The notes below the pieces were generated by a model that searched no databases, was not told the DNA's origin, and saw only the letters and a program-made list of their open reading frames with translations. 56,743 nt of DNA from Pseudomonadota bacterium (lineage in GTDB: Bacteria > Pseudomonadota > Gammaproteobacteria > Burkholderiales > Burkholderiaceae_C), in contig JAKAXL010000018.1 in NCBI GenBank assembly GCA_021816585.1, forward strand, positions 1 through 56,743. The letters are read 5' to 3'. This document shows, one piece after another, positions 16,609 through 26,024 of the stretch (positions are counted from its first letter, which is position 1; each line of letters begins with the position of its first letter). The position numbers and the translations under genes are program-made.

Positions 16609-17400
16609 TCACCAGCGGCGCTTGCGCACGTGGCGCAGGAATTCCTCGAGGATGGGGGCGCAGTCCAGCAGTTGCGGGTTCGACGGGTGGTGGAACTCGG
16701 GGTGCCACTGCAGCCCGAGCAGGAAGTTGCGTCCCGTGCCGCGGATCGCCTCGGGCAGGCCGTCCTCGGGGCTGATGGCGTCCACCACGAGATCGCGGCC
16801 CAGGCTGCGCACCGCCTGGTGGTGCACCGAGACGACGTTGAGGGTCGCGGGGTTGACCTCCGGGTACAGGCGCGCGAGCAGTCCGTCCTTGACGAAGCGC
16901 ACCGGATGCAGGTTCAGGTCGTAGGCCTCGCTGAGATGCAGGGTGCCGTGCTCGGGAAGCTGGGTCGGCACGTCCTGATAGAGCGTGCCGCCCATGGCCA
17001 CGTTGATGAGTTGTGCGCCGCGGCAGATCCCCAGCACGGGTTTGCGCACTTCGATGAACTCGTGCAGCAGCTCCATTTCGTAGCCGTCGCGCATCGGGTC
17101 GCCGGCCCATTCGGGCTTGAGCGCCTCTTCGCCGTAGCTGTTCGGACTCATGTCGGCGCCCCCCTGCAGGATGAGCCCGTCGAGCGCGTCGGCGTAGTCG
17201 GAGAGGCGGATGTTGCTGCGCACGATGCCGCCGCCGCTGGCCACCGTCGGCACCATGAACACCAGCACGTCGCGCGACATGGCCCAGTGCGCCACCGACT
17301 GTTCCAGGTACTGCAGGGTCTTGGCGCGCAGGCCGGCCTGCCCCGGATGGGGATGTTCGATGCGGGCCGAGATTCCGATCTTCAGGGGTTTCGTGGCCAT
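16609..17400 (-). CDS. Class I glutamine amidotransferase, PuuD-like gamma-glutamyl hydrolase
   Basis: 263 residues, a peptidase C26 fold. The nucleophile elbow is VLGICRGAQLINVAMGG, with Cys in G-I-C-R-G. The catalytic His/Glu are in QWHPEF, and LILQGGADMSP forms the oxyanion region. PuuD-like enzymes hydrolyse gamma-glutamyl-gamma-aminobutyrate in putrescine breakdown, but many members have unknown substrates and no other putrescine genes are nearby. The ATG at 17400 gives the family's normal N-terminus (KIGISARIE). The upstream in-frame extension is Pro/Arg-rich and unlikely to be coding. Confidence 0.85.
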   Translation of the reverse strand: MATKPLKIGISARIEHPHPGQAGLRAKTLQYLEQSVAHWAMSRDVLVFMVPTVASGGGIVRSNIRLSDYADALDGLILQGGADMSPNSYGEEALKPEWAGDPMRDGYEMELLHEFIEVRKPVLGICRGAQLINVAMGGTLYQDVPTQLPEHGTLHLSEAYDLNLHPVRFVKDGLLARLYPEVNPATLNVVSVHHQAVRSLGRDLVVDAISPEDGLPEAIRGTGRNFLLGLQWHPEFHHPSNPQLLDCAPILEEFLRHVRKRRW

Positions 17401-17830
17401 GGTGGGCTCGTGCGGCAGGGTGGTGGGGGACGGCGGCTGGCCCGGGCATGCGGCGCAACGCGCCTCGCCGCATCGGACGAGGCCGTTGCCGCGGCTCGCG
17501 GGGCCGGGGGAATCGGGCCGGGTCGGCTTGCGCATTCCCCTTGCGCAAGATTAGGCGCACACGGAGAAGGGTCAAACCCCTGGGAATTCCGAATATTGTT
17601 CGGCTATGTCGTAGTCGCTAAGCTATGACGATCGAGCATTGCGCCGTGAGCCGAATCTTGACAATGATTTGTTGACTCTTGGGGAAACATGTGACGCCTT
17701 TTCGGAACTCTCCAGCCGACCCCTCGGCGCCGGCTTCGTGCGCGCGACGGGGACCCCGTGCGCGGGAGGTCCCGGCAGCGAGCGGGTCCGTGCGGGCGCG
17801 GCGCGCGGCCTGCCGGGCCTGGCGGCGGTG
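17401..17830. other. Divergent intergenic region
   Basis: About 430 bases between the amidotransferase and the second globin-GAF-EAL gene. The middle (17570-17660) is AT-richer and probably carries both promoters. The globin-GAF-EAL frame stays open back to a TTG at 17639, so part of this stretch could be coding if that start is used. No ribosome-binding site decides the matter. Confidence 0.45.
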
Positions 17831-19900
17831 ATGCGCTTCGGGGTGGCCTACGAGCGGGCCTACGGCGCGCAGGCGGCCGCCTGCCTGCAACCCGTCCAGG
17901 GCGTCGTGTGCGGGCTGGCCGCGCAGTTCTCGAGCGAGTTCTTCGACGCGCTGGCCGCGACCGTCGAGGGAGCGCGAATCCTGGATGCCCTGCGGGACGA
18001 CGAGTTCGCCCGCCTGAAGGAGCGCCACGCGCAGTACCTGCTCCTGCTGTTCTCGCCGCAGTCGAGCATGGCGCAGCACCAGTCCGCGGCGCAGCGCCTG
18101 GGGCGCGCGCATGCCTTGGTGGGGGTCGAACTGCATGCCCTGATCGAGTCGCTCGCGCTGTTGCAGCAGAAGATCCGCGAGGAGATCGTGCCGCTGGTCG
18201 CGCAGCAACAGCGCGACGCGGTGCTCGAGATCGTCGAGCGACGCATCTACGTGGACCTGCAGGCGCAGGCCTGGAGTTATCAGCGGGTCGACACCGAACT
18301 TGCGCTGGCCGCCGCCGGGATCGACGAACTGATCCAGCAGACGGCCAATTTCTCGGACCTGGTGCGCGGGGTGATGCGCCTGATGGGAGGTCTGGAGGGC
18401 GAGCTGTCGGCGCTGTTCGGGCGCTGCGACACCAGCGGCGAACTGCAGATCGAGGCCTCGCAGGGCGCGGCGGGCCACCGCTACCACGAAGCCATGATGA
18501 CGGGCCTGGTGCCGAAGATCAGCATCGATGCGTCGAAGCCCTCGGGCCAGGGCCCCGGGGGCCAGGCGTGGCGCAGCGGGCAGATCATCGTGTCGGACGC
18601 CTGGGCGATCGAGTCGCGCAACAAGCCCTGGCAGGCGCTCGGCGCCGAACTGGGGTTCCGCTCCAGCGCGTCGATGCCGCTGCAGGACGATACCGGCAAG
18701 ACCATCGCCTTGCTCACCCTGTACAGCGCGTGGCCGCGATTTTTCTCCACCCTGCGCAGCGGCAGCTTCCTCAGCCACCTGCAGCGCTCGTTGAGCCATG
18801 CCGTGCAGAGGCTGAGTTCGGCTCCCGTGGTGGCGCTGCCCTTGCGGCAGAAGTACCGGGCGTGGGTCGCGCACAAGCGCGTGGCCTTCGTGTACCAGCC
18901 CATCATCGATCTGCGCAGCGGCGAACTGCGCAAGGTGGAGGCGCTGGCGCGGCTGCGCGACGACGACGGTCGCATCGTGCCGCCCGACCGCTTCCTGCCC
19001 GCGTGCGGCAATGAGGAGTTGTTCGCGCTGCTGGAACTGGGCCTGGAGCAGGCCTGCATCGACTCGGAGCTGCTGGTCGGGGAGGGCCTGTGCGCCGCGA
19101 TCGCCCTGAATTTCCCGGCGGAGGGAATCGGCGATGCGCGCTGCGAGCGCGCGATCCTGCGCGCCGTGGAACGATGCCGGGCGCGCGGCGTGGGCATCGA
19201 GCTGGAGCTTCTGGAAAGCCGCGAGGGGCACGACTCCGACGAACATCGCGGCGCCTTCCTGCAAAAGCTGCGTGATGCCGGAGTGCGGCTGGCCGAGGAC
19301 GACCTCGGATCCGGCCACAGTTCGCTGCTGCGCCTCGACAAGTATGCCTTCGACGAAGTCAAGATGGACCAGGGCCTGGTGCGGCGCGCCACGCAGCGTC
19401 CGCAGCGGGCGCTGGAGTTCATGCTCTATCTCACCCGCCTGGTGCACGCCTTCGACATGCGCGTGACGGTGGAAGGGCTGGAGCACCGCGGGCTCATCGA
19501 GGGAGCCGTGGTGCTGGGCGCCGACCTGGGGCAGGGCTATGGCATCGCGCGGCCCATGCCGGTCGAGCATCTCGCGTCCTGGCGTCGCGGGTTCCACCAC
19601 GACGTGGACCCATTGCGCCCGCGTACGGCGCTGGGGGCGCTGGCCACCTACCTGCTGTGGGACATGCAGGCGGCGGCGCCCCCCCACCACGAGGGCAGCG
19701 CGGCTCCGGTGGATGCGCGGCGGACCATCGAGGTGTTCATCGCCGAGCGCGGTCTGCAGCGCTCGCCGCTGGCCGACCTGCTTGCGCAGCATTTCGACGA
19801 GGGCTTCGCGGCGCGGCTGCGCGTGCGGGCGCAGGTGATCGCGCACCTGACCCAGGTCTGGCACGCCGAGATGCGATCGATACCCCCCGGGCTGGATTGA
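17831..19900 (+). CDS. Globin-coupled GAF-EAL protein, paralogue of the gene at 1637-3703
   Basis: 689 residues with the same order as its paralogue: globin-like sensor (~1-155; candidate proximal His94 in RLGRAHALVG), GAF (~165-330), EAL (~345-585) and a helical tail. The EAL motifs are intact: KVEALARL, LNFPAEG, ELLES, EDDLGSGHSSL, KMDQGLV, TVEGLEH, GQGYGIARP. It should therefore hydrolyse c-di-GMP in the cytoplasm, with activity set by a haem ligand or redox state (inferred). ATG 17831 aligns with the start of the paralogue. An extension to TTG 17639 cannot be excluded. The two copies face outward on either side of the amidotransferase and adhesin operon. Confidence 0.82.
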   Translation: MRFGVAYERAYGAQAAACLQPVQGVVCGLAAQFSSEFFDALAATVEGARILDALRDDEFARLKERHAQYLLLLFSPQSSMAQHQSAAQRLGRAHALVGVELHALIESLALLQQKIREEIVPLVAQQQRDAVLEIVERRIYVDLQAQAWSYQRVDTELALAAAGIDELIQQTANFSDLVRGVMRLMGGLEGELSALFGRCDTSGELQIEASQGAAGHRYHEAMMTGLVPKISIDASKPSGQGPGGQAWRSGQIIVSDAWAIESRNKPWQALGAELGFRSSASMPLQDDTGKTIALLTLYSAWPRFFSTLRSGSFLSHLQRSLSHAVQRLSSAPVVALPLRQKYRAWVAHKRVAFVYQPIIDLRSGELRKVEALARLRDDDGRIVPPDRFLPACGNEELFALLELGLEQACIDSELLVGEGLCAAIALNFPAEGIGDARCERAILRAVERCRARGVGIELELLESREGHDSDEHRGAFLQKLRDAGVRLAEDDLGSGHSSLLRLDKYAFDEVKMDQGLVRRATQRPQRALEFMLYLTRLVHAFDMRVTVEGLEHRGLIEGAVVLGADLGQGYGIARPMPVEHLASWRRGFHHDVDPLRPRTALGALATYLLWDMQAAAPPHHEGSAAPVDARRTIEVFIAERGLQRSPLADLLAQHFDEGFAARLRVRAQVIAHLTQVWHAEMRSIPPGLD

Positions 19901-19922
19901 GGCGCCCGCGGCACACGCGGCC

Positions 19923-20585
19923 TCAGCGCGTGCTGCCGCGTCCCAGGCTGGCGAGCTGGCGGTGCAGCTGCTGCAGGCCGTTGCTGCCGCAGCGCTCGAG
20001 AATGGCGCGGATCTGCGTGCGCACGGTGGCGATCGAGCGCCCGCAGTGCGCGGCCACCTGCTCGGGCGTGAGCCCGCGTGACAGGCAGGCGGCGACCCGC
20101 GCCTGCGCCGGCGTCAGACCGAACCATTGCGCCAGCGCATGCTCTCCCAGCGCGGCGGCGCTTTCCAGCGGCTCCAGGATCAGCACGTGGCAGACGTCGA
20201 ACGGCGCGGCGCCCGCGCGAAGCGCCGTCACGGCGAAGCTTGGCCCGGCAGCGTCCTCACGGCCTGCGGCGCGTCGACGCAGCAGCAGGAACTGCGCTTC
20301 GCCGCTGCGCTCCAGACGCTCCAGCGACTGGCGCAGGCGCTGCCCGTCGACTCCCGACGCGCCCAGCCTGCCGTCGCGCAGGCGCAAGGGCCCCGCCGGT
20401 TCCAGCAGGGAACGGGCCAGTTCGTCGGCGTACAGCAGGGCGCGGTCGAGCCCGAGCGCGAGCACCCCCTTGCCGGCATGGCGCAGCGCGGCGGCGAGCG
20501 CCGTCACGGCCGGCGACAGGGGGTCCGGCGGCGTGGCCGAAAACCCGGTCGGGTATTTGGAGATGCTGTGCCCGATGGACGCCAT
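19923..20585 (-). CDS. LuxR-type response regulator-like transcription factor
   Basis: 220 residues. The C-terminus (~150-215) is a LuxR/GerE helix-turn-helix: FGLTPAQARVAACLSRGL, TPEQVAAHCGRSIATVRTQI, then LERCGSNGLQQL. The N-terminal ~145 residues look like a divergent PAS-like ligand domain (ALGLDRALLYADELARSLL) with no phospho-acceptor receiver signature. It probably binds a small molecule or partner and regulates local promoters. It is convergent with the globin-GAF-EAL gene, with 22 bases between their ends. Confidence 0.8.
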   Translation of the reverse strand: MASIGHSISKYPTGFSATPPDPLSPAVTALAAALRHAGKGVLALGLDRALLYADELARSLLEPAGPLRLRDGRLGASGVDGQRLRQSLERLERSGEAQFLLLRRRAAGREDAAGPSFAVTALRAGAAPFDVCHVLILEPLESAAALGEHALAQWFGLTPAQARVAACLSRGLTPEQVAAHCGRSIATVRTQIRAILERCGSNGLQQLHRQLASLGRGSTR

Positions 20586-20945
20586 GGGGGACTCCGAAGG
20601 GTTGTCGAACGATTATGGAGGCGGGTTTGCAGGCGGCGCCGCTGCAAGCGCTTCCGGGCAATGTAGCGGAATGCGGGGTGGCGCCCTGACACGGCATGGC
20701 CGGCGCGCCGTAAGGGCCATGCAAGAAAATCCTGCGTGGGTCGCACAAGGTGTCTCTTCGCATGCCGCGGGGCCGTCGCGAATCGCGACGGCTTGTCCGT
20801 TTCGCATCGAGTTCCGGAAAATCTCCCCCGTGAATCAGGGATTATTAGGCAATATTGATGATAGAAACTCGGCCCGCCTTCGCTCTAATTCGTCGGCGTT
20901 GGGTCGCCGCTGTCTCGCGGGGACCCGATTCCGCGAAGGAACACG
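20586..20945. other. Divergent intergenic region
   Basis: About 360 bases between the LuxR-type gene and the exported-protein gene. The part near 20820-20900 is AT-richer and probably holds the promoter of the latter. No gene or RNA was recognised. Confidence 0.45.
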
Positions 20946-21491
20946 ATGCCCGGACTCTCGATTCGCAAGCTGCTCCCGGCCTGCTGCCTGTACGCGGCGC
21001 AGGCCCTGGCCCATCCCGCGCCGACCGCGTTGCAACGCGCCCAGCTCGACGCACACGAGCGCCATCTGCTGGGCGTGGGGGTGCTCGTGCTCGGGCACGA
21101 CCTCGATTCGCAGCGCGTCGACGCGCTGATGCATTCCGGCGCGACGCGTTTCGCACTGCGCAAGTTCGATCTGGTCGTGCTGCGCCCCGCGTCCGACGGG
21201 CGCTACGCGGTGCAGCGTCTGGGCTCCGAATGCCCGGCGGACGCCGCCTGCGCGCAGGACGAGTTCCTGCGCCCGGTCTCCGCGGCACAGGCGCGCGCGC
21301 TGGCGCAAGGCCGGCTGGGCGGGCCCGTGTTCGTGGTCTACCCGGCCAGCGGGGATGCGCGGCCCAGCGGCGTGGCCTACGGCTTCGACGGGCTCGAGTC
21401 GGTGCAGCGCTTCGCCGACGCGGTGCGGCACGCCTCGCCCGCGCAACCGGCGCGCTTCGAGGACCGCCTGGTGCTGTCGTCGGCGCCCTGA
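20946..21491 (+). CDS. Exported hypothetical protein
   Basis: 181 residues with a short signal peptide (KLLPACCLYAAQALAHP, cleavage near residue 22). The mature part contains HERHLLGVGVLVLGHDLDSQ, a Cys pair in CPADAAC, and FVVYPASGDARPSGVAYGFD. No family is recognised. The Cys pair fits a periplasmic disulfide. The start ATG at 20946 follows CGAAGGAACACG, an acceptable ribosome-binding site. It is convergent with the next gene, a diguanylate cyclase. Confidence 0.65.
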   Translation: MPGLSIRKLLPACCLYAAQALAHPAPTALQRAQLDAHERHLLGVGVLVLGHDLDSQRVDALMHSGATRFALRKFDLVVLRPASDGRYAVQRLGSECPADAACAQDEFLRPVSAAQARALAQGRLGGPVFVVYPASGDARPSGVAYGFDGLESVQRFADAVRHASPAQPARFEDRLVLSSAP

Positions 21492-21537
21492 TCCCGCGCG
21501 ATCGCCCGCCGCGTGCCGGCGGGGGCCGGCGCGCGGC

Positions 21538-22440
21538 TCAGGCGGTCGACTCGTGGAAGCGCCAGCGGCCGTGGCCGCCGGCCTTGGCGCTGTACATCGC
21601 TTCGTCGGCGCAGCGCAGCAGGGCCTGCGCGGTCACCGCGTCGTCGGGGCAGATCGCCACGCCGATGCTGGCCGACACCTCGGCGCTGTCGCCGCCGTCC
21701 AGCGCGACCGGCTCGCGCAGTCGCTCCAGCAGGCGCGACAAGGTGGATTGCACCTGCTGCCGGTGTTCCAGGTGGGTGAGCACGAGCACGAACTCGTCGC
21801 CGCCGATGCGCCCGACGATGTCGTTGCCGCGCACGCTGTCCTGGATGCGCGCCGCCACCGCCTGCAGCACGGCGTCGCCGGCCGCGTGCCCCTTGCGGTC
21901 GTTGATCGGCTTGAAATGGTCCAGGTCGACGAAGCACACCGCCAGCATGTCGTGCAGGCGCCTGCAGCTCGCCAGTTCGCGCTCCAGCAGCTGGCGCAGC
22001 ATGGCGCGGTTGGGCAGCCGGGTGAGCGGGTCATGGAAGGCCAGGGTCTCGATGCGGCTCGCCTGCTCCTTCCAGCCGGTGACGTCGACGAGCATCCACA
22101 ACGACTGCCGCGCGGACAGCAGGGTTCCGCGGGCGTCGGCCCAGACGCCTTCCCCGCCCTTCTTCTGCAGGCGCAGCTGGCTGCGGAAGGTGCCGTCGCG
22201 CAGCAGCAGGGCGCGCGGCTCGCGCTCGAACGCGTCCGCCGTGGTGCTGTCCGGGTAGAGCGCCGTGGTGCGCCGCCCCAGCAGTTCCCCCGGCTCGTAG
22301 CCGAACATCAGGTCGAAGGTCGCGTTGGTCCATGCGAAACGGCTTCGCTGCAACCTGGCGATACCCATCAGGTCGGTGTTCAGCAGAGTCTCGTGCTCGC
22401 GGAGCAGGAGGGCGGTGCGAGGCCGGTTCGGGTTGGGCAT
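21538..22440 (-). CDS. PAS-GGDEF diguanylate cyclase
   Basis: 300 residues. A PAS domain (~15-120: LMGIARLQRSRFAWTNATFD, FGYEPGELLGR) precedes a complete GGDEF domain (~130-298: FHDPLTRLPNRAML, VDLDHFKPIND, GHAAGD, RIGGDEFVLVL). The active-site GGDEF is intact, and an upstream I-site RxxD is not obvious. It should make c-di-GMP in the cytoplasm. ATG 22440 was chosen because it puts the PAS domain close to the N-terminus. The frame stays open upstream, but that sequence is low-complexity. The gene is divergent from the composite gene at 22685. Confidence 0.85.
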   Translation of the reverse strand: MPNPNRPRTALLLREHETLLNTDLMGIARLQRSRFAWTNATFDLMFGYEPGELLGRRTTALYPDSTTADAFEREPRALLLRDGTFRSQLRLQKKGGEGVWADARGTLLSARQSLWMLVDVTGWKEQASRIETLAFHDPLTRLPNRAMLRQLLERELASCRRLHDMLAVCFVDLDHFKPINDRKGHAAGDAVLQAVAARIQDSVRGNDIVGRIGGDEFVLVLTHLEHRQQVQSTLSRLLERLREPVALDGGDSAEVSASIGVAICPDDAVTAQALLRCADEAMYSAKAGGHGRWRFHESTA

Positions 22441-22684
22441 CGGTTGTGCGGTCGGGGGGCTGGGCCCGGGGCGGCTGCGTCGCCGCGACGACGGGCGTGG
22501 GCGCGGCTCGGCGAGAGTGCGGCGGGAGCACGGACGGCCGTGCCTGCCGGGAACCCGGCGGGAGTATGCATGCGACGGCCCGCCTTGCCTACCCGGAATT
22601 TCGGGGGGCGGCCCCGCGCGTTTCGATGATCGGCAAACATCCTGAAAATGCCATGTATTGAAATGATTTGCCAATTCCAGTTTC

Positions 22685-25030
22685 ATGGAGTCGAATCCCG
22701 GGTCAGCGCGCGACGATGCGCGCGCGGCGTGCGCCGTCCCGACGGAGGGTCCGGCGTCGGCCCAGGGGCCGGCCGACGGTGATTCCAGTCCGTACACGGT
22801 GATCATGACTTCACGCGAACTTGCAAGCTTGCGGGACCCCGGCGAGGAAACGCGCCTGCGCGCCGACGAGCAGCAGGCGATCCTCGAATACCAGCAATCG
22901 ATCCTGCGGGCGGTGCTGGGAAGCCGGGATTCGATCGCCATGGTCGCCGACATCTGCCACCTGGCCGAGATGCTGCTTCCGAACGCGGTCGGCACGGTGA
23001 TGCTGCGCAACCCCGATGATCGCAAGCTCTACGTCTATTCGTCGCCCAGCGTGCCGGACGCCGCGGTCATGCGCCTGAACGGCCTGCAGCCGGGGCCTGG
23101 GGGCGGCTCCTGCGGCAACGTGATCTACCAGGGTACCCCGCAGTTCGTCAGCAACACCTTCAGCGACCCGCGCTGGACCGACCTGCGTCAGGTGGCCTAC
23201 GACTTCAACCTGTGCGCCTGCTGGTCGGTTCCGGTGCATGACGATGCCGGCGAGATCATCGGCACCTTCGCGCTGTCCAGCTTCGAGCACCGCGCGCCGG
23301 GATGGTTCCACCGCAAGCTGCTGGAAACCGGCGCCGCGCTGGTGGGCATCGTGCTGTCGCATGCCAAGTGGCAGGACAGCCTGCGCCTGTACGGCCGCGC
23401 CTTCGACTCGGCGCAAGAGGGCATGCTGGTGACCGACAGCCAGTTGCGCATCGTCGAGGTCAATCCCGGCATGAGCAGGATGGTCGGCTACGAGCGCGAC
23501 GAACTGCTCGGGAGGACTCCGTCGATGCTGGCCTCGGGCCTGCATGGCGAGGACTTCTACGCGGCGATGTGGGGCAGCCTGCGCGACACCGGTGCGTGGA
23601 GCGGGGAGATCTGGAACCGGCGCAGGAACGGCGAGGTCTATCCCGAGTGGTTGTCGATCAAGGCGATCCATGGCTCGGACGGCAGCGTCACCCACTACCT
23701 CGGCGTGTTCAACGACCTCAGCCAGGCCAAGGCGGCGGAGAACGCCATCCAGCACCTGTCGACCCACGACGCGCTGAGCGGGCTGCCGAACCGCATGCTG
23801 TTCCGCACGCGCTGCGAGAGCCTGCTCCAGGGAGGATCCAGGCTGGCGCTGAGCTGCCTGAACATGGACGACTTCCGCTGCGTCAACGAGACCTTCGGAC
23901 TCGCCGCGGGCGACCAGCTGCTGCGCGAGGTCGCCGAGCGCCTGCGCAAGGTGCTGGGCGACGCCGACGGCGTGTGCCGCTGGAGCGCCGACGAATTCCT
24001 GGTGATGATCGCGTCGGCCACCGACCTCGACTCGGTGTCGGAGCTGTGCGCGCGCATCGCCGCCGCGGTGAGCCGCCCCTTCGAGGTCGGCGGCACCTCG
24101 CTGGAACTGACGCTGTCCCAGGGAGTGGCGCAGTTTCCGGAGGACGCGAGCGGCTTCGACGAACTCCTCGGGCAGGCGGCGGCCGCGCTGCAGGCGGCCA
24201 AGGGCGCGGGCAAGAACATCGTGCGTTATGCGACTGCCGGCGCCAACGACCGCGTGCGCGAGCACTTCTGGATCGCGCAGGGCCTGCGCCGCGCGTTGCA
24301 GCAGCGGGAATTCGAGATCCATTACCAGCCGCAGATCGAACTCGCCAGCGGCCGGCTCGCCGGTGCCGAGGCCCTGCTGCGCTGGCGCGATCCCGAGCGG
24401 GGCCTGGTGGCGCCGGGGCGCTTCATCGGCGTGGCCGAGCAGACCGGCCTGATCGTCGACATCGGGGCCTGGGTGGTCGAGCAGGTCTGCGCCGACGCCG
24501 CGCGCTGGAAGGCCGGCGGCTTCGGCGACATCCAGCTCAGCCTGAACGTCTCGCTGGTGCAGATGCGACGCGGCGGTTTCGCGTCGATCCTGGCCGATGC
24601 CATGGCGCGCCACGGTCTGGATGCCGGCCAGCTCGAGGTCGAGCTGACCGAGTCCGTGTTCATGGACGATGCGCTGCAGATGCGCGCGGTGCTGGCGGAC
24701 CTGAAACGCTCGGGCCTGCGCATTTCCATCGACGACTTCGGCACCGGCTACTCCAGCCTGGCCTACCTGCGTCGCCTCGAGGTCGACCGCCTGAAGGTCG
24801 ACCAGACCTTCGTGCGCGGCATCACCGACGATGCCGATGCCGCGGCCATCGTCAGCGCGGTGATCCAGATGGCGCATGCGCTGAGCCTGAGCGTGGTCGC
24901 CGAGGGGGTGGAGGACGAGGCCACCATGCTGCGCCTGCGGGAGATGGGCTGCGACCAGGCGCAGGGATTCCTGTTCGACGCGGCGCTGCCGCGCGAGGAC
25001 TTCGAGAGGCGGCTGCGCGTCGGGCGCTAG
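22685..25030 (+). CDS. GAF-PAS-GGDEF(degenerate)-EAL c-di-GMP phosphodiesterase
   Basis: 781 residues. GAF at ~70-230 (GGSCGNVIYQGTPQFVSNTF), PAS at ~238-350 (FDSAQEGMLVTDSQLRIVEV), a GGDEF-like domain at ~355-515 and EAL at ~525-778. The cyclase signature reads S-A-D-E-F instead of G-G-D-E-F, so cyclase activity is probably lost and the domain may be a GTP-binding regulator. EAL motifs are intact: AEALLRW, LNVSLVQM, ELTES, DDFGTGYSSL, KVDQTFV, AEGVE. The net predicted activity is c-di-GMP hydrolysis. The start ATG follows the AT-rich leader with no strong ribosome-binding site. It ends overlapping the convergent HlyIII-like gene by 4 bases. Confidence 0.88.
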   Translation: MESNPGSARDDARAACAVPTEGPASAQGPADGDSSPYTVIMTSRELASLRDPGEETRLRADEQQAILEYQQSILRAVLGSRDSIAMVADICHLAEMLLPNAVGTVMLRNPDDRKLYVYSSPSVPDAAVMRLNGLQPGPGGGSCGNVIYQGTPQFVSNTFSDPRWTDLRQVAYDFNLCACWSVPVHDDAGEIIGTFALSSFEHRAPGWFHRKLLETGAALVGIVLSHAKWQDSLRLYGRAFDSAQEGMLVTDSQLRIVEVNPGMSRMVGYERDELLGRTPSMLASGLHGEDFYAAMWGSLRDTGAWSGEIWNRRRNGEVYPEWLSIKAIHGSDGSVTHYLGVFNDLSQAKAAENAIQHLSTHDALSGLPNRMLFRTRCESLLQGGSRLALSCLNMDDFRCVNETFGLAAGDQLLREVAERLRKVLGDADGVCRWSADEFLVMIASATDLDSVSELCARIAAAVSRPFEVGGTSLELTLSQGVAQFPEDASGFDELLGQAAAALQAAKGAGKNIVRYATAGANDRVREHFWIAQGLRRALQQREFEIHYQPQIELASGRLAGAEALLRWRDPERGLVAPGRFIGVAEQTGLIVDIGAWVVEQVCADAARWKAGGFGDIQLSLNVSLVQMRRGGFASILADAMARHGLDAGQLEVELTESVFMDDALQMRAVLADLKRSGLRISIDDFGTGYSSLAYLRRLEVDRLKVDQTFVRGITDDADAAAIVSAVIQMAHALSLSVVAEGVEDEATMLRLREMGCDQAQGFLFDAALPREDFERRLRVGR

Positions 25031-25734
25031 CGAAGCACCGCCAGCACGGCGAAGAAGTGGCACACGCTGCCGGCCAGCACGAACCCATGCCACACGCTGT
25101 GCGCGTAGCGCAGGCGCTGGTCCAGCACGAAGAACACCACCCCCGCGGTGTAGGCCACGCCTCCGCCGAACAGCCACCACAGGCCGTCGACCGGCATGGC
25201 CAGCACGAGCGGGCGGATCGCCACCAGCGCGACCCAGCCCATGGCCAGGTACAGCAGCGTGGACACCCGCGGGAAGCGCCCGGCTCCCAGCGTCTTGAAC
25301 ACGATCCCCAGCAGCGCCAGCCCCCACACCAGTCCGAACAGCGACCAGCCCCACGCGCCGCGCAGCACGGTCAGCGTGAAGGGCGTGTAGCTGCCGGCGA
25401 TGAACACGTAGATCGCCGCATGGTCGAGCCATTGCAGCACCGCCTTCGCACGCAGCGGCGTGACCGCGTGGTAGAGCGTCGACACCAGGTACGACAACAC
25501 CGCGCTGGAGCCGAAGACGGCCGCCCCGACGACCGCGGCATCGCCGTCGGCGCGCACGACCAGCACCGGGATCGCCGCGATGGCCAGCGCCAGGCCCAGG
25601 CCGTGGGTGAGGCTGTTGGCGATTTCTTCGCCCGGCGTCTGCAGGGCACCTGCGAGGGATGGCAACGCGAAGGCTCCAGGAAAACAGGGATGCGCCGGCG
25701 CGTGGGCCGGCGGGCCGATGATGCGCTGCGGCAC
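25027..25734 (-). CDS. HlyIII/PAQR-family membrane protein
   Basis: About 235 residues with seven predicted membrane segments. Family marks are EEIANSLTHGLGLALAI near the N-terminus, SYLVSTLYHAV, LDHAAIYVFIAGSYTPF and HSVWHGFVLAGSVCHF; the conserved His and Ser/Asp residues of the PAQR hydrolase-like core are present. Described members include Bacillus haemolysin III and eukaryotic adiponectin receptors. The bacterial role is probably membrane-lipid related rather than toxic. The start is uncertain: GTG 25734 is the most plausible because it leaves a short N-terminus before the first conserved segment and clears the divergent merE-like gene. Confidence 0.82.
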   Translation of the reverse strand: MPQRIIGPPAHAPAHPCFPGAFALPSLAGALQTPGEEIANSLTHGLGLALAIAAIPVLVVRADGDAAVVGAAVFGSSAVLSYLVSTLYHAVTPLRAKAVLQWLDHAAIYVFIAGSYTPFTLTVLRGAWGWSLFGLVWGLALLGIVFKTLGAGRFPRVSTLLYLAMGWVALVAIRPLVLAMPVDGLWWLFGGGVAYTAGVVFFVLDQRLRYAHSVWHGFVLAGSVCHFFAVLAVLR

Positions 25735-25786
25735 AATCCAGCTTAGCGGACTTTGCCTGCGACATCGTCCGGAAAGGACTTGAACC

Positions 25787-26011
25787 ATGCGCAAGATCAT
25801 CGGCCGTTCCCTGTGGACCACGGTGGCCGTGGTGGCCTGCCCCTGCCACCTGCCGCTGCTCGTCGGAGTGCTGGCGGGCACCGCGGCCGGCGCCGCGCTG
25901 GGCCGGCATTGGGTCTGGGCCTTGTGCGGCCTGATCGCGCTGTTCCTGGTGTCGGCCTTGCAGGCGTGGCGCGCCTGGGCGCAGGAGCCCTGCGCATGCG
26001 CCTGCGAATGA
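25787..26011 (+). CDS. merE: MerE-like mercury transport protein
   Basis: 74 residues with two membrane helices. The first ends in the MerE hallmark ACPCHLPLLVGVLAGTAAGA, followed by ALGRHW; the vicinal-type C-P-C would bind Hg(II) in the membrane. MerE of Tn21-type operons moves Hg2+ and methylmercury inward. Here no merA, merT, merP or merR is visible, so the gene is detached from a mer operon. The C-terminal tail CACACE adds three Cys. A GGAAAGGA sequence sits upstream of the ATG. It is paired with the GDCCVxC protein 13 bases downstream. Confidence 0.78.
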   Translation: MRKIIGRSLWTTVAVVACPCHLPLLVGVLAGTAAGAALGRHWVWALCGLIALFLVSALQAWRAWAQEPCACACE

Positions 26012-26024
26012 GCGGGGTCGGACG

